A DNA stretch of 38,051 bases from Pelargonium cotyledonis (Eukaryota > Streptophyta > Magnoliopsida > Geraniales > Geraniaceae), in the NCBI GenBank assembly GCA_036897625.1, contig JAYMTA010000137.1, positions 1 to 38,051 on the forward strand, read 5' to 3'. Made by a program: the position numbers and the translations under genes. Positions within the stretch are counted from its first letter, which is position 1; each line of letters begins with the position of its first letter. This document shows, piece by piece, positions 19,584 to 30,800 of this stretch. The notes beneath the pieces are model-generated. The model did no database searches. It saw only the letters and a list, made by a program, of their open reading frames with translations, and had not been told where the DNA came from.

Positions 19584-21333
19584 TCTAATATCTTCTAGCA
19601 TTGAAATAACACTTTTGCATCTAGCGTGTATCATCAAAGCATTGAAACTCTCACATAAATTGTTATCAACACTTTCACTGAAACTACGAGTATCGAAAAA
19701 ACTTCTACTCCAATATTTATGGTCCTTTTCCAACATATCTTTGAATCCATCAAAACTCACCTCACTTAGGACAGTCATATTGCGTGCATATTCTTGGAAA
19801 AATGTTGACTTTGCACATGACCAAAATGAAGTCCTCAAATCATCTCCTCTATGTGATCTCCTCCATATAACGTGAAGATGTCTGCAACACATCCTTTGCT
19901 CAGCTCTTGGTAGTGAAGTCCGAACTGCCTTAAGTAAACCCTGCGCACAATAATGAACAACACCAATTTGTTACAAAACATATAACGTTCACTAGCAATG
20001 ATGCACATAAAATTATTATTTGCTTGTTACCTTTTGTTGATCAGACATGAATGTCCACCCATCACCGCTATACCTAATATTCAAATCCTTGATCAATAAC
20101 TCAAGAAACCAACCCCAAGAATTTTCGCTTTCCACTTCAACCACAGCCCAAGCAATAGGATACATCTGATTATTGGGGTCCTTACCAATTGCTGTAAGTA
20201 ACTCTCCTTTGAGTGGCCCTTTAAGAAAGCATCCATCAAGACCAATATACGGCCTATATCCTATTTTAAACCCCAACTTTAAAGCTGCAAAACATACGTA
20301 CATTCTCAAGAAATAAGATTGACCTCCTTCATTATTGGTGCATATCTCAACAGTGGTTCCTGGATTAGATAACCTAATTTCCTCTGCATACCTCCACAGA
20401 TCCTTGAATTTAGCGAGATATTCTTGCATTGTCATCATGTGAACAATTTCTCTTGCTCTTCTGCACTTTTGAACAATTACATCTTGTAAAATCTCATCTT
20501 TTATATGAACCTGAAATTGTCTTGAAGTTAGTTTAGGAGTGTTTTTGATATAATTCCTGAACCTTGTAGCCAAATATTTAGTAGAGACGCGTTTATTATC
20601 ATTACCATAGTGATTGCAATCATGCTTCCTTCGATATGCTTTCACAAAGAATACATCTTTTTCCCATGACGCAGATATTCTCCACTTGCATTTTCCATTA
20701 GCCCTTTTACATTTAGCCACAACAGATGATTTGTCGTTCCTTTTAAATATCACAAGTCTTTTTTCTCTAATTGCATAATTTGTTAAGCATTCTTTGAACT
20801 GTTTCGGACCAGTAAATCCTAACCATAAGTGGAAGTCCTTAAACAGTGATGTAAGATTGTACAAACATTTTTTCAGTTCTTTTTCTCTTACCTCACCAAA
20901 ATCATCATCAGACAATATCTTATCTCCAGGTAAATTTGCTAACTCATCATCATCACTCGGAGGTTCCTCATCATCAAAATTACTATCATCGTCTTTTGTA
21001 TCATTTTCCTCTACATCATCATTCACATTCTGATCATTATTTTCCAATACTTCCACTTCCAAATCTTCTCCGACGACTGCACACCCAGTTTTGATTGAAT
21101 TAAGTCTCTTTTGTCTTATATAGTTCCGTAGAGCTTGTTTGGCTTCTTTCACTTCCTCATCCTCACTCTCACTTTGCATTCCAATGTCAACTAACAATGC
21201 ATTTTCCTCAAAAAAAATCACGTTCTTCTATCTCATTCATAACTTCGACATTAAAATCGACATCTTGAAATTCATCAGTTGACATTCTTATTCCATCTAC
21301 ATCATCTCTAACATCAGGAACTATGTTATCCAT
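19575..21333 (-). pseudogene. MuDR-type transposase, frameshifted and C-terminally truncated
   Basis: Translation would start at the ATG at 21333 (MDNIVPDVRDDVDG...), acidic at first. A run of eight T on the coding strand (21210-21217) breaks the frame; seven would keep it open. The downstream frame continues to a donor at 20030 (AAG|GTAACA), and an intron 20030-19941 joins in phase to 19940-19575. Domains in order are an acidic N-terminus, the MuDR DNA-binding region (KQFKECLTNYAIREKRLVIF, then CKWRISASW and HDCNHYG) and the MULE transposase core. The core shows GLDGCFLKGP and MSDQQKG, which hold the two expected catalytic Asp, then CCRHLHVIWR and CESFNALM. After SVISMLEDIRYS the frame stops inside the terminal repeat, so the usual C-terminal part with the SWIM-type zinc finger is missing. 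In nature such transposases cut and insert element DNA at the inverted repeats; this copy is unlikely to work. Confidence 0.9.
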
Positions 21334-21867
21334 TCTGTAACAACAACAACAAAACATATATTATAAAGCATGAGACAACATATATATAAACCTTTTCAAA
21401 TGACTGAACTATAAAATATACATCAGAGACCATATCTCAATTTATATTTTAAGAAATACATAGAAACACATTATACATTGTCGCTTTTGAATTCGATATT
21501 ATTTTCTTATGTACTTGTATATAAAGCAAACTAACAACAACGTCTATTAACAAGCACTAATTAACAAAACTACCAAACTAAACAATGTCTATTAACATGA
21601 TTATCAAATCGTCCAGTTGCAGAAATTAAACAAGTTGAAAATCAGAGGCGCGGAGTCGATGGAGAAAAGCGATTGTAGTGGATCAATTCGTCTCCTCTGT
21701 CATCAAACTAGCGATATAAGAATTGGTTTTTTGCATAAACAGTTGGAATACGTTTTAGAGACAACTTTAATATTCTTATTAGGTTAAAATTACTTTAATT
21801 TTTGCCATGTCATATGCTGACTCATAATACAATTATTTTTTTGAATAATTTTAATTTTCATGTCATG

Positions 21868-22015
21868 TATAGTTAACGGTAGAAGAAACAGAGTTAGTGA
21901 CTTGGGCATATTTGTACAAATTAGATAGTTTATGTATCTATTTGTATAAAGTTTACCCAATTAGACTTATTTGTAGATTTAGGTAAAGTTGATGTATGAA
22001 TTTAGGGCATGTCTC
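21868..22015. repeat. MULE right terminal inverted repeat
   Basis: Inverse partner of 19436-19583. It lies upstream of the transposase gene, so it probably carries the element promoter, as in other Mutator elements (inference). Confidence 0.9.
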
Positions 22016-22024
22016 AATTTTAAA
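22016..22024. repeat. Target-site duplication of the MULE, right copy
   Basis: AATTTTAAA directly follows the right terminal repeat and is identical to the left copy. Confidence 0.88.
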
Positions 22025-25000
22025 TTATGTTTAGACATTTGAACCTATCTTGTTCAATCGTTGTAAGCACGTAATCATTAAATTTTTATACATGTTTAGA
22101 TAGGATTAATTAAAAATTTGAAATTGTGATTAGTACTTGAAAGAACAAATATTTAGGCCTGCACCAACTTGTGTTTAGATTAGCCATTTGATTAATAGAA
22201 GATAATTAGAGTCCAATATAGAAAATTAATTACATGGCTCACATGAACATGACATTCTTCTTTTAATTAATTAATATATATGTTATTTATTTAATTAGCT
22301 TAATTATGGTATCTCCGGTGTTTACACAGTGGTGCTTGGACACTAATTGTTTATGACGGGCTATTTAAAGAAGAAATTAACAAGACAACTTAATTTTATT
22401 TTTTGGGTTAAAAGAAGATATTAAATGATGTGATTTGAAGGGGATTTGGATTTGGAGGGGACGGGTATATATATATATATATATAAATATACATATATAA
22501 ATGATGTGATTTGAAGCTTTTCTTATTCGTTTTCTTAATAAACAAATAATAAGGTGACGTGGTAAGTTATGTGATGTGCCATAGATGACATAGTAAAATT
22601 GATGATGTGGCATAGAGTAATTTGCTACAGCAGGTTTTTGAGTTAAATGTATTAAAACAATGAAGTCCGAGGTTTGAGATAACTAATATTTGAGTGTAAG
22701 TGTAAACAAATTAATAAAAACGAAATTTAAGAGGCCCCGAAATATTTAACCCTTGTTTTTTTTAACAAACAAGAAGATTATGTTAATTGATATATATATT
22801 TAAAGAAGATATTAAAATCATTTGAATATTATTGTATTATTTTTCTAACTTTTTATTTAGAAAGAAGAGAGCAGAGATTTAAAAAAAATAAATAAACAAT
22901 AGAATTGTAACATGTGTCACTTTAGTTTAAATTTAAATTTTGAATTTTGAGAAACAAACGTCGTGTTAACATTTTTATTGTTCCGTTGATTAAGTTATAA
23001 ACTAACGGCATAAACTGATATGATTCCAAAAATTTGAGTTCAAAGATCCATCTATCTTATTCTTTAAATACCTGTGAATAATTCTAGAAAGTGTGCTCCA
23101 AAAGTTATTAGAGATTTTTCCAAGTAATCGTTCCTACTTCCTCTTTAAAAATAGCACCTGCACGCTCTATTACTTTTGATTTCAATTATTGCATACAAGG
23201 CAACAAACTCTTTTGTGAGTTTTAGTTTAAATCGTTAGAATTTTTCTAAGCTTGCTCAGGTAAAGTAATAGGTAAACATCTTGAAATGATTATTTTGAAC
23301 GAAGTCGAGATACTTTTATTGTCTTCTTTGACTTGTTGCAACTTTTTTGTATTGTTAAGGAAAACAGTTTTTCATATTAATTCATGCATGTATTTTCTAA
23401 TATATAAAAACAAAAAAAAAGTGCTATTTAAAATTGTTAGCAAACTCTAACTATTTTATTGTTATTATTATTATTTTTTTAAATTTTATTGTTATTGGCT
23501 TGTAGATATATGCTCCTAGAAATTATCTACCAAAGACCATTCATACATACATACACAAACTTCATAGATATAGTGATATTTATTTATTTAACTAATAAAC
23601 TAACAAGTAAAGTACTTGAAGATGATTAAAATGTTAATTAAGGGTACACTTAACACATAAGCCTCGTTAATAGGGATAGTTTGATAACTACAAGATTAGG
23701 TTATTTCGTGTTTTAAACGTTCCTTAAGTTATGGATACCAAAATTCAATGTTGAATCACATTTTTTTATACAATTTACTTGTTACTTGCAATTACACTCA
23801 TTCATCTTCGATAAACATAATATTGAAATGGTCAAGATAAACAAATTAGCTAGGTCACACCTAACAATTAATTATGGATATGCAAGACACGATGCTCTTT
23901 GGAGTAGAATGTGTGATTTCGGATTTAATTAACTAAGTTGGATTCAATTTATACGTTACTAAACTAACACATTCAAAACAAAAGTAACTCGTGAAACGTT
24001 GTTCTAAAAAAACTCGTGAAACGTTTATCTAATTACGATATAAAAGGTGGAAAATAGTGATGGTGGAGTTGGATGCAGTCGTAGTGGTTTAAGCATTGAC
24101 TCTAGAGAACGAGGAAAACTCAATTATAGGCTTTTGTGAGATATTGTATTGAGTTTTTTTAAATATTTTGACAGTTCAAATTTTTTTTGAGTTGTCGACA
24201 GACTTTCAGAATCTCTGACCTAGGTGGCAGGATGGGGATAAATATTATTGTACAAAATAATGTGTCGGCTAGTGAGACATGACATATCAAATATATTACT
24301 AATGACTTCGACAAATCAAAACAAGCCAAATTATACACAATATGTCTTATATAATTGAACACTTCAAATCTCTATCTACAATTTATAAAATTGGCGATAT
24401 CACATATCTCAAGTTATTATTAGTTGACAATCATGTCGTGCCATTTTGTAGAAGATAATTAGAACAAATATCCTTATTTTATTTTCTATCTCAAAACCAC
24501 TGTAATCACTGGTGTGGCTGATTTTATTTAATTATTTTAATACTGGGACATGGCTGTCTATTTCTAAAGAGTGTAACACAATAATAAATGATTTTTTGTG
24601 TGTAAAAGTTAGTATATCTAAATGTGTAATTAACCCTCTTGATTTTGATACCTTTGTCCTAATCAAGCAACATGCGAGCAAATGAAAATGACTTATTGTT
24701 CTTATCCAATATTACCTAATAAAATATTTTTAGAAATTCATATAGTATGTATATATAGGTGTTTAAAAAAATTATATAGTGATTGTTATGTTTTACTATA
24801 TACTAAACCTACCAAATCAACTTAATCAATATGACTAGTCATTGGAATGTATCTATGAATACTACTAATTATTGGAGTTTATAAGTAATAGAATTAGCAA
24901 GTTGTTGAAAAATCAATCTTGCCATTAATCATTCAAGTCTATATATATGTTGTTATTTTATTTTTTATTTGGTTAATTGTGACTTGTGACTTGAAGGTGG

Positions 25001-25240
25001 GAGCAACTAGATTTTCTTAAAGAAAAATTTGTACCTAAAAAAACAATGGAATGAAAATTATATATATTTGTAATGCATATTCGAGTGTTTTCTCGTCGAA
25101 ATTTTAATCTTGGCCTAAAATTTATTTAGTTTTTTTTTTCGACGAGGATTTAGTTAAATAACTACGCAATTCGAAACACATAATAGTCATAATTAATAAA
25201 AATAAGAAAACCAACGAATACATACTTATAAATACAAGGG
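22025..25240. other. Long AT-rich intergenic region
   Basis: No gene is recognised over 3.2 kb. It holds a (TA)n tract near 22467-22486, two copies of AAATGATGTGATTTGAAG (near 22423 and 22500), and low-complexity open frames (for example 22377-22613 and 24159-24362, minus strand) that look like chance. It probably contains decayed transposon DNA beyond recognition. Confidence 0.55.
22467..22486. repeat. (TA)n microsatellite
   Basis: About ten TA units between two copies of an 18-nt direct repeat, AAATGATGTGATTTGAAG. The layout suggests slippage or a small duplication around the microsatellite. Confidence 0.75.
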
Positions 25241-25244
25241 GAAA

Positions 25245-25440
25245 AATATCTAATTTTGTTCATAAACTTTTGTACTCAAGTCTATTCGGCTCTTGAACTT
25301 TTTAAAGCTAAAATGGTCTATGAGCTCTTATTTATTTTCGACAGAAAATGGTGTCCAATGTCATTAACTCGGTTGTTAAATATTGCTCCTATTACATATC
25401 ACTTGGGTTTAATGAAACACTTGACCAACTCATTGTTGAC
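25245..25440. repeat. Possible decayed element end
   Basis: TTTTGTTCATAAACTTTTGT and the following CTTGAACTTTTTAAA resemble common plant element-end phrases and the end motifs of the element at 34481. No inverse partner was found nearby, so this may be a solo remnant. The open frame 25256-25471 is not convincing as a gene. Confidence 0.3.
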
Positions 25441-25454
25441 CACATCAACATTCC

Positions 25455-25609
25455 TTTATGCTTATTCCTAACTAATTTGTTTTAGTGAGACTGAAAACCA
25501 ATTAGTGCAAAGAAAACACCAAATCTTTATGCTTATTCCTGACTATGTTGTTCTGGTGAGATTGAAAATCAAATCAACGATACAGTCGGTTCAACGATAC
25601 AATCGGTTC
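25455..25609 (+). repeat. Nested short tandem duplications
   Basis: TATGCTTATTCCTAACTA at about 25457 recurs as TATGCTTATTCCTGACTA at about 25530, each followed by a similar GTGAGA(C/T)TGAAAA segment, giving a 70-75 nt diverged duplication. Just after it TCAACGATACAGTCGGTT repeats as TCAACGATACAATCGGTT. Confidence 0.65.
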
Positions 25610-25965
25610 AATTTAGTATCACACTATAGCAATTGTGATTTTAGAAGATGATTATTATAAATTGCCTCCATAGTAAAATTCAATTCATATAAGCTAATGT
25701 ATATGGCATCACCTAAAAGTTTGTATAGCTTATGACTGACCGTATGAGACGGTCAAACTCAAACTATCTTTTCTAAAAACACCGAATCACATTCACTTGA
25801 GATGGTAGGGAAGAATAGCCAAGCCACCTACAATGTTTCTTTTTCCTTTATATAAATCTAAAATTTTATTTTCTGTGTGAAATAAGTACAAATATATTAT
25901 TTTAAAATGTATAGTAATAAAAAAATAAATAAGAGAAATATAAAAAGATATAAATCTTAGTGAAT

Positions 25966-26300
25966 CTAATTTGATAGGTTTGTTTCTCTAGCTTCAAGGC
26001 AACATGTGGTGATCAACCACAAATGCCCAAAATCATCATATAATATATAATTGAACACATGCATGGCATATCCCAATTTTGCATTTGCTACCCAAATTTC
26101 ATTCTCCAATATCTCCATGCAAATCAATATAAGCCGTCCGATCATAAAATAAATCCAACGGTTGACATGACATCTGATGTGGAACAAGGCTGGATTTTAG
26201 CCAAATCACCACAGCTATTTTGTGTGGACAGATTGCAAATACTTTAGGTAGAGAACCTCATCCAGATATTCCACGTCAGCATCCATGTGGCAAATGTAGT
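25966..26300. promoter_or_regulatory. Promoter-like block with no adjacent gene
   Basis: Less AT-rich than its surroundings. It carries phrases such as ATCCAACGGTTGACATGACA, CCAAATCACCACAGC and CCACGTCAGCATCCATGTGG (ACGTCA at 26273-26278), reminiscent of promoters of light-regulated plant genes. No coding exon follows on either strand nearby. The 73-aa and 62-aa frames here are not recognised. The resemblance is judged by eye and is weak. Confidence 0.25.
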
Positions 26301-26329
26301 ATACTATGTACATGATGAGTAATAGAGTT

Positions 26330-26900
26330 GACAATTTGTTTATGAAGGCAGATGAAATTCATTTTGACTTAAAAGCTTATATGATTTGATTCAATCAATT
26401 TGTGAATCATATCAAATATATCATGCAATTAAAAATCTAAAAGTTACGTTTTGTGATCTATATTGTCGGCTTTATTTTTATTTTAAGCTATAAAAATTTG
26501 AAATCCATATAATTTTTTTGGAAAGTTTTTGGATTTAACAAACCCTTCTATCTTCCACTAAGATTTCAGAATAACATTCTTAATCACATTTCAAAAAATT
26601 GATTTTTTTTCATATTTAATATTTTTAATAAAGATGTTTAAGGTGAAATATAAAAAACTTGTCAATATTTGTAATGAATTTGTTAATATAACTTTTCTAC
26701 CAAATAATTGTAAATATTTTTTTATATTCTTTAAATAGATAAATGTGTAAGAAATATATGGTAAGCTTGAAACATCTCATTAGTTGTATTAAATATACGA
26801 CAAAATACATGTAATTACAATACAAGTGCGAATCATTCTTTTTGTTTTAAATTCAGACGCTATGTAATTCAAATTATTTTTCTGATTCAAGCAAATATGT
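26330..26900. other. AT-rich spacer
   Basis: No gene, repeat structure or RNA gene recognised. Confidence 0.55.
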
Positions 26901-26915
26901 ACTCCAAGTGAGGTT

Positions 26916-27167
26916 ATGTTTTCAGAAATTCGTTGGAGCTTATGTCATCATATATTCGAGATTGCAAAATCAAAAGACCAATATGCTGGCAGTTCTTCAC
27001 ATGGAGAGATAAAAATTGATGTCAAATCCAAGATCGAGATGAAAAATATTAGTAAAAATATTTACAAATCTGCGGCAAAAGGCGACATTGTGTTCTTGAT
27101 ATGTAATCCCGATATAGAAACCTTCGAATCTCGAGGAGCCAAGAACACTATCCTTCAGTTCTTCTAG
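26916..27167 (+). other. Unrecognised 83-codon open frame
   Basis: The frame reads MFSEIRWSLCHHIFEIAKSK... and ends ...NTILQFF. Its amino-acid mix is less skewed than that of chance frames nearby (Lys, Asp, Ile and Ser spread evenly), so it could be a fragment of a decayed gene or transposon. It ends at a 16-nt tandem duplication, GACACCACTATTATAG (27167-27182 and 27190-27205). No family is recognised. Confidence 0.25.
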
Positions 27168-27234
27168 ACACCACTATTATAGACAACATGACACCACTAT
27201 TATAGCAAACACAAGCATAAATTTCAAATCAAGT

Positions 27235-27489
27235 TTATATTTCAACATTTCCCTTAAACTTGATTAGTGACTCCAAGAATCTTGATTGAGTGACTTGGTA
27301 AATATGTATGTTAGATTGTTCTTGAGACTTCACATACTTAAGCTCCACTTTCTTTATTGTGATGCATTTTCTATGTAGTGATAACGAATGTCGATAATGG
27401 AAGACGAGATATTTTGTCAAAGTAAGTGTTGATTTGTTATCAACACTAATCTCGGTTGGCTCTTCATGTGAAAACTTCAACTCATTCAT
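27235..27489 (-). pseudogene. Ty1/Copia retrotransposon RNase H fragment
   Basis: The 84-codon frame contains EEPTEISVDNKSTLTLTK, then ITIKKVELKYVKSQEQ, and ends KFKGNVEI. This is the end of a Copia polyprotein: the RNase H region with its Val-Asp-Asn-Lys-Ser block, followed by the conserved VELKYVKSQ tail. Residues expected between LVFHYR and the ITIKKVEL segment (the HIDTRYHF-type stretch) are deleted or scrambled. No reverse transcriptase, integrase, gag or LTR is seen beside it. It is a dead fragment about 360 nt upstream of the VPS11 start codon. Confidence 0.85.
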
Positions 27490-27853
27490 CCCGGGCGACC
27501 CGGAGACCCGTTGACTTGAGTGCGGGTCGGTTTTTAAAAATTCATAAAAGGTAGTTCTTAAACTTCAAAATTTATGAATGCAAAATTTTGATGTTGGGCC
27601 ACAAGGCCCATTAGCTCAGGCTTGTTTATTGTCAAGCCCAAATAGCTGCTTGAAACCAAAACGACGACGCTTCAACCTTGCTCCAGCTCCAGAACCTGCA
27701 AATCAGACGCTAACGATTCGACGACAGCGAAACCAGGAAGAAGGGAAAAAAAATCTTCGATTCAATCGGCAACCTTACGATACCAATTCGTGAAGCCACG
27801 GAATCAATCTCTCCGATCTCTCTTTTTCTGGGTTCAATCGGATTCGAGATCGA
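27490..27853 (+). promoter_or_regulatory. VPS11 proximal promoter and 5' UTR
   Basis: Only about 360 nt separate the Copia relic from the VPS11 ATG. Composition rises in GC from about 27590. A GC-rich segment near 27490-27530 (CCCGGGCGACCCGGAGACCC-like) may be the junction with transposon DNA. No clear TATA box is seen. Promoter placement is by position only. Confidence 0.4.
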
Positions 27854-30800
27854 ATGTATCAGTGGAGGAAATTCGAGTTCTTCGAGGAGAAGTACGCCGG
27901 GAAGTGCACGATCCCCGAGGAGGTCACCGGAAAGATTGAATGCTGCTCGAGCGGAAGAGGCAAGGTGGTGGTAGGCTGCGACGACGGAACTGTCTCTCTC
28001 CTCGATCGCGGCCTCAAGTTCAACTATGGCTTCCAGGCTCACTCCTCTACTGTCCTCTTCCTTCAGCAGCTCAAGGTTCGTGAACATTCAATTGTGTTTG
28101 TTTCGGATAAGGGTATGTTTGGTTGTAGCTGGAATGTGCTCAGATATGGTGAATTTTAGATTTTTATGTCTGGGTCGAGATTATAATTTGTGGGTTTTAC
28201 CTTTTTAGCTTAGTGTGGACTCTATATTTTTTGTTTTATTCAGTTCATGGTGTCTTGATTGCTAAGGAAATGCTGGATTGGTTATAGTTATCTTGATCAA
28301 TTTAGAATCTTGATGATAAGGTTTAGGTTCAGTTTTGATTTTTGATGCAATTATATGTCTATTTTAGTTTTTTATAGCTTAGTTTTGTGTTGTGAGGTAA
28401 AGTTATGTCTATCTATTGTTCTTGATAATTAGCGTTTCGTGTTGGTTTGGTTAATTGGTTTTCTTTGAATTTGTTTTGTTTTTCAATTGTTTGGTATATG
28501 TTGTTTTTTGGAGAATGCAGTGTAAGGAAAGCATTCAATTTTGGAATGTCGGAACATTCTCTAATTGGTGTACTCTTTGTTCATTGTATTGATATTTGTG
28601 GTCTTTTCTTGTGTGGATTTTATTATTCTCGGGTCTATTACTTGTACTAGATAAGAGAGAAGTGATAGGATATAGAGCTGCGAGTGCATAATCTTGAATG
28701 GGGCTACGTCTTTGAAGCTTTAACAAGAAGTGATATAATATCCTGAAGTGCATATATATCAGTATATTTGGCTAGTGATGGCCTATCAGTTTCTATAATT
28801 TGTCATATGTATACATGTTTTCCAATTTTCCTAGTGTTTAGACTGGGGAAATTTTTTATGTCCTTGTCAGTTGGAAATTAATGTGTGTTTTCTTTCTGTT
28901 GAGCAGCAACGTAACTTTCTAGTGACTGTCGGTGGAGATGAACAACTATCTCCACAGCAATCAGCTATGTGCCTGAAGGTTTATGACCTCGATAAAATGC
29001 AGCCAGAGGGCTCAAGCAACATAACCCCTGACTGTATTGGGATACTGCGCATATTCACCAATCAGTTTCCAGAAGCAAAGGTCACATACTTTTTACTTCT
29101 CTCTAGGAACTTCAGCCTCTTTTGCTTGTTCTTTTCTCTTGTAGAACTTGTGTGCTTGAATTAAAATCTAAATATCTGCTGATGCCACAGTTTCACTGAT
29201 CTTAAGGATTTTTGAAAACCATGATGTGCTGCAGATTACATCATTTATTGTCCTGGAGGAAGCTCCTCCAATACTACTCATAGCTATTGGCTTAGACAAT
29301 GGTTGTATCTACTGCATCAAAGGAGACATTGCACGTGAGCGCATCACACGTTTCAAGCTTCAGGTGGATGATCTTCCTGGAAAAAGCAATTCTTCAATAA
29401 CTGGTTTAGGTTTCAGATTGGATGGTCAAGCCCTTCTACTGTTTGCTGTGACTCCAACTTCGGTGGTCTTGTTCAGCTTGCAGAACCAGCCACCTAAGGG
29501 GCAAACCCTAGATCATATTGGAAGCAATGTCAACAGTGTTACGATGAGTGATCGCTCGGTATGACGCTTGGTTCTCTCTCTATATCTATTTATCCATCTT
29601 TCTGTCTATTGCATTACCTTATTTCTTAGGCTAATTGTTTCTGTATTGTCACAAAATCAGGAATTAATAATTGGTAGACCTGAGGCTGTATATTTCTACG
29701 AAGTTGATGGACGTGGTCCTTGTTGGGCCTTTGAAGGAGAAAAGAAATTTATAGGGTGGTTTCGTGGGTACCTTTTATGTGTTATTGCAGATCAAAGAAA
29801 CGGCAAGAACACTTTCAACATTTATGACCTGAAAAATCGCTTGATAGCCCACAGTCTGGTGGTTAAAGAAGTTTCTCATATGCTTAGTGAGTGGGGTAAT
29901 ATAATACTCATCATGTCCGACAAGTCAGCTCTATGCATTGGGGAGAAGGATATGGAGAGCAAATTAGATATGCTCTTTAAGAAGAACCTTTACACTGTAG
30001 CTATTAATCTTGTTCAAAGTCAACAAGCTGATGCTGCTGCGACTGCAGAAGTGTTGCGAAAGTATGGGGATCACTTGTACAGCAAGCAAGACTATGATGA
30101 GGCTATGGCTCAGTACATCCACACCATTAGTCACCTTGAGCCTTCGTATGTTATACAGAAGTTTCTAGATGCACAAAGAATCTACAACCTTACAAATTAC
30201 TTGGAAAATTTGCATGAGAAAGGTCTTGCTTCTAAAGATCATACCACACTTCTGTTAAACTGCTATACCAAATTGAAAGATGTTGAAAAGCTAAACGTCT
30301 TCATCAAAAGTGAGGGGGAACATAAATTTGATGTGGAGACTGCTATAAGGGTTTGTCGTGCTGCTAATTACCATGAGCATGCGATGTATGTTGCTAAAAA
30401 GGCGGGGAAGCATGAATTGTACCTAAAGATCTTACTTGAAGACCTTGATAGATATGAAGAAGCTTTGCAGTATATTTCAAGCCTTGAACCAAGTCAAGCT
30501 GGGGTGACAGTCAAAGAGTATGGCAAGATTCTCGTAGAACACAAGCCAGAGGAAACAATTGAGATTCTCATGAAGCTTTGCACTGAGGACAGAGAATTAA
30601 CCAAGAGGGGACGCTCGAATGGTGCATACTTATCTATGTTGCCATCTCCTGTTGATTTCCTCAATATTTTTATCCATAATCCTCAGTCTCTTATGGATTT
30701 TCTTGAGAAGTATACCAACAAGGTGAAAGACTCGCCTGCTCAAGTAGAAATTCATAACACACTATTGGAATTGTACCTGTCTAATGACTTGAACTTTCCA

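Larger units (their letters stand above)
19436..22015 (-). mobile_element. Mutator-like transposable element (MULE)
   Basis: The 2580-bp element starts GAGACATACCCTAAATTC and ends with its inverse, GAATTTAGGGCATGTCTC. Long terminal inverted repeats span 19436-19583 and 21868-22015 (148 bp each, with scattered mismatches). Both sides carry the identical 9-bp sequence AATTTTAAA (19427-19435 and 22016-22024), the target-duplication length typical of Mutator elements. Inside is a minus-strand MuDR-type transposase gene, now broken. The perfect duplication suggests fairly recent insertion, or at least that the ends moved as one unit. The element probably needs transposase from elsewhere. Confidence 0.93.
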
